This document shows positions 38,162 to 46,781 of a stretch of 64,000 bases of DNA, in pieces. The first letter of the stretch is position 1. Each line of letters begins with the position of its first letter. The notes beneath the pieces were generated by a model. It was given only the letters and a program-made list of their open reading frames with translations, ran no database searches and had not been told where the DNA came from. This DNA is from Paenibacillus xylaniclasticus (lineage in GTDB: Bacteria; Bacillota; Bacilli; Paenibacillales; Paenibacillaceae), in assembly GCF_004001065.1 (NCBI RefSeq), contig NZ_BIML01000007.1, positions 62,001-126,000 of the forward strand, given 5' to 3'. The position numbers and the translations under genes are program-made.

Positions 38162-39086
38162 CGAACGATTCCATACGAAAATCCGCTTTGATTTTATTAA
38201 GCACCAGAAGAAATTTTTCATTGCGTCAGCCCTTCTTGTCGTCATCGGCATTATTTCGCTGTTCGCAGTTCAATTGAATCTTGGCGTTGACTTTAAAGCT
38301 GGTACCCATATGGACCTTGAAGTCGGAGCAGCTATTACGAAAGAGCAGGCAGCGGAGACGCTTGATAAGCTCGGCTATGACAACATCGAGCTTACGCTCG
38401 GCGGTGCAAGCAATCAGCGCGTATCCGTCCGTTTCGACGAAGTGCTTGAGCAGACACAAGTATCCGAAATTTTGAAGACGTTCAGAGAGCAGTTCGGCGA
38501 TCAAGTGACCGAAGAAGTAAACGTCGTATCGCCGGATATGGCACGAGAACTCGGAGTCAAGACGATCTATGCGGTTATTATCGCTAGTATCGCGATTATG
38601 ATCTATGTCATGATTCGCTTCGAATGGAGATTTGCACTTGCTGCGAACATCGCGATTCTATATGACGCCTTCGTAGTCGTAGCGTTGTTCTCGATTTTTC
38701 GTCTAGAAGTAAATCTTCCGTTTATTGCGGCGGTGTTGACGACGATCGGTTACTCGATCAACGACAAAATCGTTATTTTCGACCGAATCCGTGAAAACCT
38801 GCGGTTCAGTAAGCAGAAGAATAAAGAGCAGTTGGCTGAGCTCGTCAATGCGAGTCTGTGGCAGACGATGGCACGTAACATCTATACCGTTCTTACTGTA
38901 TTGATTGTTGCAGTGAGCTTATATCTGTTCGGCAGCGAATCGATCAAGCTGTTCGCACTTGCGAAAATTATCGGTCTTGCGAGCGGTGCTTACTCTTCCG
39001 TCTGTATCGCAAGCCCGCTATGGCTCATCCTGCGCGGCGATAAACCAAAACCGAGTAAGACGGCAAAAGCACCGGTCGCTTCGTAA
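38151..39086 (+). CDS. secF: Protein translocase subunit SecF
   Basis: 311 residues. The family signature DFKAGTHMDLEV follows the first membrane segment; five more follow with TTIGYSINDKIVIFDRIREN. GTG 38151 lies inside secD with AAGGAGG nine bases before it, so translation is coupled. It partners with SecD and YajC. Confidence 0.96.
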   Translation: MHYNERFHTKIRFDFIKHQKKFFIASALLVVIGIISLFAVQLNLGVDFKAGTHMDLEVGAAITKEQAAETLDKLGYDNIELTLGGASNQRVSVRFDEVLEQTQVSEILKTFREQFGDQVTEEVNVVSPDMARELGVKTIYAVIIASIAIMIYVMIRFEWRFALAANIAILYDAFVVVALFSIFRLEVNLPFIAAVLTTIGYSINDKIVIFDRIRENLRFSKQKNKEQLAELVNASLWQTMARNIYTVLTVLIVAVSLYLFGSESIKLFALAKIIGLASGAYSSVCIASPLWLILRGDKPKPSKTAKAPVAS

Positions 39087-39098
39087 GAGGAGGCTGGC

Positions 39099-39998
39099 AT
39101 GAGCGCTAATCGATTATCAGACAAGCGGTTCTCTGCGATGCATGCAGGGATATGGGGTAATGGAGCATTGGCGCTTGGTAAGGCGGCTGTAGCGCTTTTA
39201 TCGGGAAGCACGGCATTAATGGCAGATTCCATTCGGTCTATCGCCGGATGTGCTGAATCGCTTGCAGGCGGATTTCAAGCCGATGAGAGCAGATTGCGCG
39301 GAAGTAAGAAGTCGCGTGATAACAACGGTGCAGCCGCTGTTATAATCGTATCTGCGATTACGTTGCTGCTGGGCGTCGAGATTGGTCTCGAAGCGATACG
39401 CAGCTTGCGTAACGATTCCGTACCAGTTCCGGATTGGACGGCTGCAGCGTTCGCCGCAGCTGCGCTGCTGTTAAAAGAGTGGCTGCTGCCGTCGCACGGA
39501 CGACAGCTGTTCGACAGGATCGCCTCCATCGTTACGATTATCGGTGCAGGCGGTTCGGCGTACAGCCGCTATGCTAATGCTCCGCTGTTGGAATCAGCTG
39601 ATTGTTGTGCAGCTATTGTCGTTGCATTAATTGTTGTGTATAAAGGATACGGCTGCTTGCTGCAGCTTACGACGCACAAGCGTCAATCGATCGGAGCAGA
39701 GGAACAGGCATCTGAGCTTATGGAAATTATTCAGCGCGTAGAAGGCGTTGTAACGGTCGAATCGCTTCGTGCCCGTGAGCATGGACATTATATTGTCGTT
39801 CAAATTGTTATAAGCGTAAATCCGCGCATATCTGTGCTGGAGGGCCACGAAATTGCAAAACGGGTAAAAGAGCTCATTATGAAACGGTATATTCACGTCA
39901 CCGAGGCAACCGTACATGTTGAGCCGTACGATCCAGGCTATCCGTACAAATCGAATCATGATCCGAATCAAGAACATATGCCGACGCTGCTGCAGTAG
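39099..39998 (+). CDS. Cation diffusion facilitator-like protein with altered metal site
   Basis: 299 residues. An N-terminal membrane domain starting HAGIWGNGALALGKAAVALLSGSTALMADS aligns with CDF transporters, and a C-terminal ZT-dimer domain (about 205-283, IIQRVEGVVTVESLRARE...VHVEPYD) is intact. The usual second Asp of the helix-2 DxxxD pair is Ser (ADSIRS), the HPYGHGK-type loop is missing (ESRLRGSKKSRD instead), and the helix-5 HxxxD reads ESADC. So transport of Zn/Mn/Fe by the normal site is doubtful. It sits between secF and recJ as in Bacillus relatives. GAGGAGG precedes ATG 39099. Confidence 0.8.
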   Translation: MSANRLSDKRFSAMHAGIWGNGALALGKAAVALLSGSTALMADSIRSIAGCAESLAGGFQADESRLRGSKKSRDNNGAAAVIIVSAITLLLGVEIGLEAIRSLRNDSVPVPDWTAAAFAAAALLLKEWLLPSHGRQLFDRIASIVTIIGAGGSAYSRYANAPLLESADCCAAIVVALIVVYKGYGCLLQLTTHKRQSIGAEEQASELMEIIQRVEGVVTVESLRAREHGHYIVVQIVISVNPRISVLEGHEIAKRVKELIMKRYIHVTEATVHVEPYDPGYPYKSNHDPNQEHMPTLLQ

Positions 39999-40041
39999 CC
40001 GCAGCGTCTTTCATTGTGTAAGAACAGGAGGCATTACGCCG

Positions 40042-42441
40042 ATGATCGAGTCCAGAACGAGGTGGTCTCACCCGGAATGGGATGAACGCCGGGAACAGGC
40101 GGCGGCCGCTATTATGCAGTCGCTTAAGCTTCCGCCGCTCGTCGCCAAGCTATTGGTCGGCCGCGGCGTCGAGACGGCAGAGGAAGCCTCCGCTTTTTTG
40201 CACGGCGGAATTGAGCAACTGCATGATCCGTATAAGCTGGCCGGTATGGAATTAGCGGTGCAGCGTATCCGCCGGGCGTTGGAGAAGCAAGAGCGCATTC
40301 GGATATACGGGGATTATGATGCCGATGGTGTATCCAGTACGTCCTTAATGATCCACTTGTTGAAACAACTCGGTGCAGATTACGATTATTATATTCCACA
40401 TCGTACTCGAGAAGGCTATGGAATGAATCGAGCGGCAGTTGAGCTTGCCGCTGAAGCAGGCGTCTCGTTGATCGTCACGGTCGACACGGGTATTAGTGCC
40501 GTGGACGAGATTGAATATGCGAGTACTTTAGGTATTGATGTCGTCGTAACCGATCACCACGAACCGCCAGAGAAGCTGCCGGACGCTTATGCAATCGTCA
40601 ATCCGAAGCAGCCGGGATGCTCTTACCCCTATAAGTCGCTTGCGGGAGTCGGTGTGGCATTCAAGCTGGCGACGGCACTATTGGGAAGACCACCTGTCGA
40701 GTGGGCCGATATCGCAGCGCTTGGCACGATTGCCGACGTAATGCCGTTGACCGGAGAGAACCGAGTGCTTGTCAAGCTGGGCTTACAGAAGATGGCGTTC
40801 GGCGCTCGTCCGGGCTTTGTATCATTAGCTGAAATAGCTGGAGTCGATATTGCGCGTATCACAGCAACGAATGTTGCCTTCGCAATGGCACCGAGAATCA
40901 ACGCTAGCGGTAGGCTGGATCATGCAGATGGAGCGGTGCAGCTGCTTACGACCTCCGATCGTGAATCGGCTGATCGGCTTGCTGCAAGATTGGATACTCT
41001 TAACCGTGAACGTCAGCTCATTGTAGAGCAAATCGTCGAGGAGGCGATGCGCCAGTGGTCGGATAAATGTACAGCTGCGGCCGCGGCAGGTAAGCCGGAG
41101 CCATCCGTCATCGTTGTTGCCGGCGAAGGCTGGAATGCCGGCGTCATCGGTATCGTCGCTTCCAAGCTGCTAGAACGGCACTATAAACCGACCGTCGTAT
41201 TAGGCATTGACTCGGAGACCGGAATGTGTAAAGGCTCAGCACGTTCAATAGACGGCTTTGATTTGCATGCCGCCCTGACGGAATGTGAAGAGCTCTTTGA
41301 GCATTTCGGAGGACATCAGGCGGCAGCAGGCATGAGTCTGCACCGTGATCGACTGGAGGAGCTTGAGGCTAGTCTAGTGCGGTCTGCAGATGCATGGCTG
41401 ACGCCGGACGATTGGATTCCGAGAACGACAATTGATATCGTGTGCGAGCTGAACGAACTGACACTTGAGACGATTGATCAGCTGGCAATGCTCGAGCCGT
41501 TCGGTGCAGGCAACCCTGCTCCGCGCATTATGATTGCTACACAGCCGATTGTCGACAAGCGAACGATGGGCAAGGATAACCGTCATCTCCGGTTGACCGT
41601 TGGGAGCGGCCGAGGCCGTATCGAAGCTGTCGGGTTCGGCTTCGGCGAGTTAGCGGAGCGAATTTCTCATGGCGCTGCGGTTGATTTGCTTGGCGAGTTG
41701 TCAGTTAACGAATGGAACGGCAGCCGGAAGCCCCAATTGATGCTGCAGGATCTGCGTATTGATCAGCTTCAGCTATTCGACTGGCGCGAGGAACGAGAGC
41801 CGCACGCTCTGCTTCGGCAGCTGCTTGAAGCTTCAAGCAGGAGCGGCCGGCCGGTAGCGATTGTAACGGCGGCAGAGTCTGTCAGTGAAACGGCTGCGGC
41901 TTGTGCTAGAATAGATACTGGTAGTGAAGGGTATACATTGTGGCAGTATGGTGGTACGCCTCCTGATGACTGTGCGCGATATCGCGAGCTTATCGTATAC
42001 GGTACTCCACCGTCCGCGAGCAGCTTGCTCTCGGCGGTGAAGTTGCTGCCTGAAATAAAGGCGATACATTTACTCTATCCCATGAAGCCGCAGAGCAATC
42101 GAACCGGCAGGAATGGTTTTCCCGATCGAGCCGATTTCGGAGTGGTCTACCAAGCGCTGAGAAGAATGAGGAGAGCTCCAGAGCGAGGGCTTCCAGAGCG
42201 GCTGGCCGAGCTAAGCGGCTGGCCGCCGGAAACAATGACAATGATGCTCAGTGTATTCGAGGAATTATTATTTATACGCAGAGAAGACGGTATCGTGACG
42301 GTCGTGGAATCACCGGCCAAGACAGAGCTGTCTGCGTCTACGATATATCGGCAGTCGCAGCAGGAAGCAGCTATGAACGGTATCATTTATGATTCTATAG
42401 AGTCATTTGCTCAGTATGTTACGAAAGGGAGATTGATGTGA
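40042..42441 (+). CDS. recJ: Single-stranded-DNA 5'-3' exonuclease RecJ
   Basis: About 799 residues. DHH domain with YGDYDADGVSST and VVVTDHHEPPE, DHHA1 domain with FGGHQAAAGMSL, OB domain, and the extra C-terminal Bacillota domain. RecJ resects ends in RecF-pathway repair. ATG 40042 is chosen, with ACAGGAGG 12 bases upstream; the frame is open into the end of the CDF gene. Overlaps apt by 4 bases. Confidence 0.96.
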   Translation: MIESRTRWSHPEWDERREQAAAAIMQSLKLPPLVAKLLVGRGVETAEEASAFLHGGIEQLHDPYKLAGMELAVQRIRRALEKQERIRIYGDYDADGVSSTSLMIHLLKQLGADYDYYIPHRTREGYGMNRAAVELAAEAGVSLIVTVDTGISAVDEIEYASTLGIDVVVTDHHEPPEKLPDAYAIVNPKQPGCSYPYKSLAGVGVAFKLATALLGRPPVEWADIAALGTIADVMPLTGENRVLVKLGLQKMAFGARPGFVSLAEIAGVDIARITATNVAFAMAPRINASGRLDHADGAVQLLTTSDRESADRLAARLDTLNRERQLIVEQIVEEAMRQWSDKCTAAAAAGKPEPSVIVVAGEGWNAGVIGIVASKLLERHYKPTVVLGIDSETGMCKGSARSIDGFDLHAALTECEELFEHFGGHQAAAGMSLHRDRLEELEASLVRSADAWLTPDDWIPRTTIDIVCELNELTLETIDQLAMLEPFGAGNPAPRIMIATQPIVDKRTMGKDNRHLRLTVGSGRGRIEAVGFGFGELAERISHGAAVDLLGELSVNEWNGSRKPQLMLQDLRIDQLQLFDWREEREPHALLRQLLEASSRSGRPVAIVTAAESVSETAAACARIDTGSEGYTLWQYGGTPPDDCARYRELIVYGTPPSASSLLSAVKLLPEIKAIHLLYPMKPQSNRTGRNGFPDRADFGVVYQALRRMRRAPERGLPERLAELSGWPPETMTMMLSVFEELLFIRREDGIVTVVESPAKTELSASTIYRQSQQEAAMNGIIYDSIESFAQYVTKGRLM

Positions 42442-42953
42442 CCAATTTTAAAGACCATATTCGTGTTATTCTAGATTACCCGCAGCCGGGTATCCGCTTC
42501 AAGGACATTACGACCCTGCTCCAGAACGGACCAGTATACCGACAAGCGATCGATGCGATGAAAGCAGCAGTCCAGCATAAGGAGATTGATGTTGTGGCAG
42601 GTCCGGAAGCGCGCGGTTTCGTTGTCGGCGCTCCGCTGGCTCTCGCGCTGGGCGTAGGCTTCGTGCCGATCCGGAAGCCCGGCAAGCTGCCTTATGATAC
42701 GATTCAGGCCAGCTATGATCTTGAATATGGCAAAGACAGCCTTGCGATTCATAAAGATGCGATCAAACCAGGACAGCGAGTACTTATTGCGGATGATCTG
42801 CTTGCGACAGGCGGTACGATCGCAACGACGATCAACCTGATCCGCCAACTGGGCGGCGAGGTTGTTGGCGCGTCTTTCTTGATTGAGCTTGGCTATTTGC
42901 CAGGCCGCGAAAAGCTCCAAGGTATCGAGGTCAATTCTCTCATCACGTATTAA
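42438..42953 (+). CDS. apt: Adenine phosphoribosyltransferase
   Basis: 171 residues, normal length. The PRPP-binding motif is VLIADDLLATGGT, with GPEARGFVVG for purine recognition. It salvages adenine to AMP. GTG 42438 overlaps the recJ stop (GTGA), with GGGAG six bases upstream. Confidence 0.97.
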   Translation: MTNFKDHIRVILDYPQPGIRFKDITTLLQNGPVYRQAIDAMKAAVQHKEIDVVAGPEARGFVVGAPLALALGVGFVPIRKPGKLPYDTIQASYDLEYGKDSLAIHKDAIKPGQRVLIADDLLATGGTIATTINLIRQLGGEVVGASFLIELGYLPGREKLQGIEVNSLITY

Positions 42954-42964
42954 TTTAAAGATTG

Positions 42965-42999
42965 GCCCGTAAACGCGAAAAAGCGGTTGCGGGCTTTTT
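42965..42999 (+). terminator. Rho-independent terminator after apt
   Basis: GCCCGTAAACGC / GCGGTTGCGGGC arms with a 6-base A-rich loop, then TTTTT. Confidence 0.9.
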
Positions 43000-43056
43000 G
43001 AATCGATTAGAGTCAATTTTATCTGCTTGCCTTACTCTGCCGGTATCGTTCTAGAG

Positions 43057-43086
43057 TTGACGCAGCGCATACATAGAAGGCATAAT
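43057..43086 (+). promoter_or_regulatory. Sigma-A type promoter for relA-dtd
   Basis: TTGACG (43057-43062), 18 bases, CATAAT (43081-43086). This leaves a leader of about 105 bases before relA with no recognised structure. Confidence 0.6.
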
Positions 43087-43197
43087 AGCTTTAATCCATT
43101 AATGTTATGGAATTAGCGGGTACGGTAGTAAGTTTGAATAGGTAAACGGGTGCGTTAGACGAAGACGTAAGCGGCTCGTTTCGGAAAGGGACGTTGC

Positions 43198-45384
43198 ATG
43201 GGCATAGAGCAGTTACTTGAAAAGGCATCGACCTATATGAAGGAACAGGATCTGCTGCGCGTGCGCGAAGCGTACGAATTTGCGGAGCAGGCGCATTACG
43301 GCCAAGTCCGCAAATCGGGTGAGCCGTATATTCTGCATCCTGTTGCCGTAGCCGATATTCTTGTCGACATGCAGATGGACGTCATGTCGATTATTGCGGC
43401 TTTGCTTCATGACGTTGTTGAAGATACGACAGTAGATCTTGAAGCGGTCCGGACCCGTTTCGGCGATACATGCGCGATGCTTGTCGACGGATTGACCAAG
43501 CTGGAGAAAATTAAATTCCGGTCTAAGGAAGAGCAGCAGAATGAGAACTACCGTAAAATGTTCGTCGCAATGGCACAGGACATTCGGGTCATTCTAATTA
43601 AGCTGGCGGACCGGCTTCATAATATGCGTACGCTGAAGTTTCAATCGGAGGAAGCGCAGCGCCGCATTGCTTACGAGACTCTCGAAATATTTTGTCCAAT
43701 TGCTCATCGGCTCGGGATCAGTGCGATCAAGTGGGAGATGGAGGACATTGCGCTTCGTTACTTGAATCCGCAGCAGTACTACCGGATTGCGAATCTGATG
43801 AAGAAGAAGCGGACTGAGCGGGAGCAGTATATTGCAGAAGTAATCGGGCGAATCCAGGAGAAGCTCGATGAGATGGGCATTGAGGGCGATATATCGGGAC
43901 GGCCGAAGCATATATACAGTATTTATAAGAAAATGACTATGAAAAACAAGCAGTTCAACGAAATTTATGACCTGCTTGCCATTCGTATTATTGTGGACAA
44001 TATTAAAGATTGTTACGCAACGCTCGGAATCATCCATACTCTCTGGCGCCCGATGCCCGGCCGCTTTAAAGACTACATCGCAATGCCGAAGGCTAATATG
44101 TATCAGTCGCTTCATACGACGGTTATCGGACAGAATGGCGAGCCGACCGAGGTGCAAATCCGTACGTGGGACATGCATCGGACGAGCGAGTACGGCGTAG
44201 CAGCACACTGGGCTTACAAGGAAGGCGGCAACCATGTCGTCGCCAGCGGCAATTTTGAAGATAAAATGTCGTGGTTCCGTGAAATATTGGAGCTTCAGCA
44301 GGATGCGAAGGATGCCTCGGAGTTTGTTGAATCGCTTAAGATGGACTTCTTCTCCGACCTCGTGTTTGTGTTCACGCCGAAGGGGGAAGTGTTCGAGCTG
44401 CCGGCAGGCTCTGTGCCGCTAGATTTCGCTTATCGCATCCATACCGAGGTTGGCAACCGGACCATTGGCGCGAAGGTGAACGGACGTATCGTGCCGCTCG
44501 ACCATAAGCTGAAGACGGGTGATATTGTTGAAATATTAACGTCCAAGCACTCGTATGGACCGAGTCAGGACTGGATCAAAATTGCACAGTCATCGCACGC
44601 CCGCAGCAAGATTAAGCAATGGTTCAAGAAAGAGAAGCGTGAAGAGAACGTCTCTAAGGGACGCGAGCTGCTTGAGCGTGAGATTAAACGTCTCGGTCTG
44701 GAGGCTTCAGTCTGGCTGACTGACGATAAGCTGCAGGAGGTTGCGACGAAGTTCACGTTCAATGATGTAGAGGATATGCTGTCAGCGATCGGCTTTAATG
44801 GGATTACAGCTGCACAGGTATGCTCCAAGCTGACGGAGCGTCTCCGCAAGGAGGCTGAGGAAGCGAGCCTTATTGAGCTGACGAGCGAGCCGCGTGAGAT
44901 GAAGACGCCGGGTGCTAATAAGAAACGGCCGAATTACGGGGTTACCGTCAAAGGCATTGACAACCTGCTCGTTCGGTTCGCCCGCTGCTGTAACCCGGTG
45001 CCTGGAGACGAGATTATCGGCTACATTACGAGGGGACGAGGCGTGTCCGTACATCGGCTGGATTGTACGAATATACCAGTGAGCGGTGAAGGTGAAGAGG
45101 CAGAACGTGTAATTGAGGTCGAATGGGAAGATTCGATTGAAGCGAACTACAGCGTTGATATCGAGATTACCGGTCATGATCGCAGAGGTGTATTGAACGA
45201 GGTGCTGCAGGCGGTGTCCGAGAGTAAGACGAACATCTCGGCGGTGACGAGCCGCGCCGTCAAGAATAAGATGGCGATGATTCATATGACGATTCTGATT
45301 CGCAATGTGCAGCATTTGGAATCGGTAGTCGAGAAGATTAAACGAGTGAAAGATATTTATTCTGTACAGAGGATTATGCAATAG
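43198..45384 (+). CDS. relA: Bifunctional (p)ppGpp synthetase/hydrolase Rel
   Basis: 728 residues. HD hydrolase domain (LHDVVEDT near 72-79), synthetase domain (GRPKHIYSIYKKM, YQSLHTTVIG), TGS domain (VFVFTPKGEVFELPAG), zinc-finger-like region with RCCNPVPGDEI, and a C-terminal ACT domain. Intact HD residues indicate a bifunctional Rel. It sets (p)ppGpp during amino-acid starvation, which also engages the T-box genes nearby. Confidence 0.97.
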   Translation: MGIEQLLEKASTYMKEQDLLRVREAYEFAEQAHYGQVRKSGEPYILHPVAVADILVDMQMDVMSIIAALLHDVVEDTTVDLEAVRTRFGDTCAMLVDGLTKLEKIKFRSKEEQQNENYRKMFVAMAQDIRVILIKLADRLHNMRTLKFQSEEAQRRIAYETLEIFCPIAHRLGISAIKWEMEDIALRYLNPQQYYRIANLMKKKRTEREQYIAEVIGRIQEKLDEMGIEGDISGRPKHIYSIYKKMTMKNKQFNEIYDLLAIRIIVDNIKDCYATLGIIHTLWRPMPGRFKDYIAMPKANMYQSLHTTVIGQNGEPTEVQIRTWDMHRTSEYGVAAHWAYKEGGNHVVASGNFEDKMSWFREILELQQDAKDASEFVESLKMDFFSDLVFVFTPKGEVFELPAGSVPLDFAYRIHTEVGNRTIGAKVNGRIVPLDHKLKTGDIVEILTSKHSYGPSQDWIKIAQSSHARSKIKQWFKKEKREENVSKGRELLEREIKRLGLEASVWLTDDKLQEVATKFTFNDVEDMLSAIGFNGITAAQVCSKLTERLRKEAEEASLIELTSEPREMKTPGANKKRPNYGVTVKGIDNLLVRFARCCNPVPGDEIIGYITRGRGVSVHRLDCTNIPVSGEGEEAERVIEVEWEDSIEANYSVDIEITGHDRRGVLNEVLQAVSESKTNISAVTSRAVKNKMAMIHMTILIRNVQHLESVVEKIKRVKDIYSVQRIMQ

Positions 45385-45403
45385 CGGTAAGTGAGGGCTG
45401 AAT

Positions 45404-45850
45404 GTGAGAGTTGTTGTGCAGCGAAGCAAGCGCGCCTCGGTTGAAGTGGAAGGCAGCGTTGTCGGCGAGATTGAACAAGGGCTCGTGCTGCTCGTCGGCG
45501 TAACACATGAGGATACGGAGGCGGACGCCAAGTGGCTTGCGGATAAGGTTGCAGGCTTGCGTATTTTCGAAGATGAGTCCGGCAAAATGAATCTTTCCGT
45601 TCAGGATGTCGGCGGTGATATTTTGTCGATTTCGCAATTTACGCTGTATGGGGATTGCCGTAAGGGCAAGCGTCCGAACTTTATGACCGCAGCACGGCCG
45701 GAGCCGGCAGAAGCGTTGTATAACCGGTTCAATGAGCTGTTGCAGGCTTCAGGATTGCGCGTTGCGACCGGTGTATTCGGGGCAATGATGGACGTATCCC
45801 TTATCAATTGGGGCCCGGTTACGCTTATATTGGACAGCCGAAGCGAGTAG
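45404..45850 (+). CDS. dtd: D-aminoacyl-tRNA deacylase
   Basis: 148 residues. Active-site motifs [15 protein letters not shown] (the SQFTLY motif) and [11 protein letters not shown] (the GPVT motif). It hydrolyses D-Tyr-tRNA and related mischarged tRNAs. GTG 45404, 19 bases after relA, same transcript. Confidence 0.96.
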   Translation: MRVVVQRSKRASVEVEGSVVGEIEQGLVLLVGVTHEDTEADAKWLADKVAGLRIFEDESGKMNLSVQDVGGDILSISQFTLYGDCRKGKRPNFMTAARPEPAEALYNRFNELLQASGLRVATGVFGAMMDVSLINWGPVTLILDSRSE

Positions 45851-45864
45851 CTTCGGCTGTTTTG
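45834..45864 (+). terminator. Rho-independent terminator overlapping the dtd stop
   Basis: ACAGCCGAAGC / GCTTCGGCTGT perfect 11-base arms, 5-base loop, TTTT. Confidence 0.88.
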
Positions 45865-45955
45865 CTGTTTACGAATAGAATAGATGCTCAAAATTCGGAA
45901 ACACTATCGGTAGAGTACACGTGCGTAACTACTTAACCGGATAGGAGTGTATCCG

Positions 45956-46132
45956 ATGCATCAATCGCGTAAGGAGCAGAGTATTCAGCGGGCATCTAAC
46001 AGGCTGCTGTCGGCTGACCGTAAGGAAGCGATGCTGCTCGATGAGTGGGAGGACGAGATGGAGGCCGCCGCCGAATGGGCGTACGGCACGATGCCGGCGA
46101 GGCGTCATGGCAGGGAGCAAGGATCCGAATAA
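45956..46132 (+). CDS. Hypothetical small acidic protein, 58 residues
   Basis: No family recognised. The product starts MHQSRKEQSIQRASNRLL and is rich in charged residues, with a helical middle (KEAMLLDEWEDEMEAAAEWAYG) and a basic end. ATG 45956 has GGAG eight bases upstream, and it stands alone between the dtd terminator and the possible RNA locus. Good ribosome site and clean boundaries support it; short length keeps confidence moderate. Confidence 0.5.
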   Translation: MHQSRKEQSIQRASNRLLSADRKEAMLLDEWEDEMEAAAEWAYGTMPARRHGREQGSE

Positions 46133-46213
46133 AGCTGTGAGGTAGACTCATATACCGGATGAACGGCTGCTCATTCGGATATTAAACGTTTACATAAGTA
46201 AACGCTTTATTTA

Positions 46214-46252
46214 TTGTAATCTGTTTGTAATCCGATTATCATCTTGTTTTAA
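46214..46252 (+). repeat. Four direct hexamers at 11-base spacing (PhoP-box-like)
   Basis: TTGTAA (46214-46219), TTGTAA (46225-46230), TTATCA (46236-46241), TTTTAA (46247-46252). The 11-base period and the placement 12 bases before a TATACT box resemble response-regulator sites such as PhoP boxes (TTWACA-like, period 11). The match to any one consensus is partial. The third hexamer also overlaps GATTATCAT, a Fur-like half site. Confidence 0.5.
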
Positions 46253-46263
46253 CATGACCGGTC

Positions 46264-46334
46264 TATACTAGATCTCGACCCCCTTTTTAATAATATATTT
46301 GGATAGCCTGCAGATTGGTGCTGCAGGCTTTTTT
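46264..46334 (+). ncRNA. Possible small RNA (-10 box to terminator)
   Basis: TATACT (46264-46269) follows the 11-base repeats and lacks a good -35, as in activator-dependent promoters. A start near 46276 would give about 59 bases: CGACCCCC then TTTTT, an A/T-rich segment, and a strong terminator (46305-46334). The CCCCCTTTTT run could pair with ribosome-binding sites, as in some C-rich regulatory RNAs. No ORF is present. It may simply be a terminator for the small ORF upstream. Confidence 0.35.
46305..46334 (+). terminator. Rho-independent terminator
   Basis: AGCCTGCAG / CTGCAGGCT perfect 9-base arms, 7-base loop, six T. It is 173 bases past the nearest stop codon, hence the small-RNA suggestion. 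Confidence 0.93.
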
Positions 46335-46361
46335 CTGTCCTTAGGGTGAGCAATTTGTGGC

Positions 46362-46390
46362 TTGACTTCGGATGCAGGTACGAGTAAAAT
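46362..46390 (+). promoter_or_regulatory. Sigma-A promoter for the hisS T-box leader
   Basis: TTGACT (46362-46367), 17 bases, TAAAAT (46385-46390). A start near 46397 begins the leader. Confidence 0.82.
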
Positions 46391-46396
46391 TTAAAG

Positions 46397-46753
46397 GAAT
46401 AAGTGGTCGATTCGATGATGGGATAGAGTACCCTCGTGCACGTATACAGAGAGAGACGTCTAGGCTGGAAGCGTCTTTATGATGGCGGTGGGGAAGGACT
46501 TCCCGGAGAACGTGCGGTGAACGGACGGATGGTAGCAGCGGCTTCAGTAGAGGCTGTAAGCATGAGACACCGTCATCATTAGCCGTAGCGCGTGTAACGG
46601 GCGTTAACCGTTTGAAGCGGTTCTGCTGATCGAACAGATGTTAAGCTGTTACGATGCAGACGGGACCGGAATGTGGGTGGCACCACGGGAGAAGCAGCAA
46701 TCTCTCGTCCCTGACAGATCGGGCAATCGATCTTCAGGGACGGGAGTTTTTTT
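46397..46753 (+). promoter_or_regulatory. T-box riboswitch upstream of hisS-aspS
   Basis: The leader has the stem I elements GATAGAGTA, the AG-bulge/loop segment AGAGAGACGTCTAGGCTGGAAG, later stems, and the T-box core GGGTGGCACCACGG (46675-46688, one base off the GGTGGNACCGCG consensus). A terminator of about 13 paired bases (46702-46746) ends in seven T. Uncharged tRNA binding should favour the antiterminator and expression. I could not fix the specifier codon. Confidence 0.92.
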
Positions 46754-46781
46754 ATTATTGAACAGAATCAGGGGGATTGAC

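Noticed and set aside
44782-45585. Minus-strand frame of 267 codons opposite relA/dtd
   Set aside because: Antisense shadow spanning two known genes.
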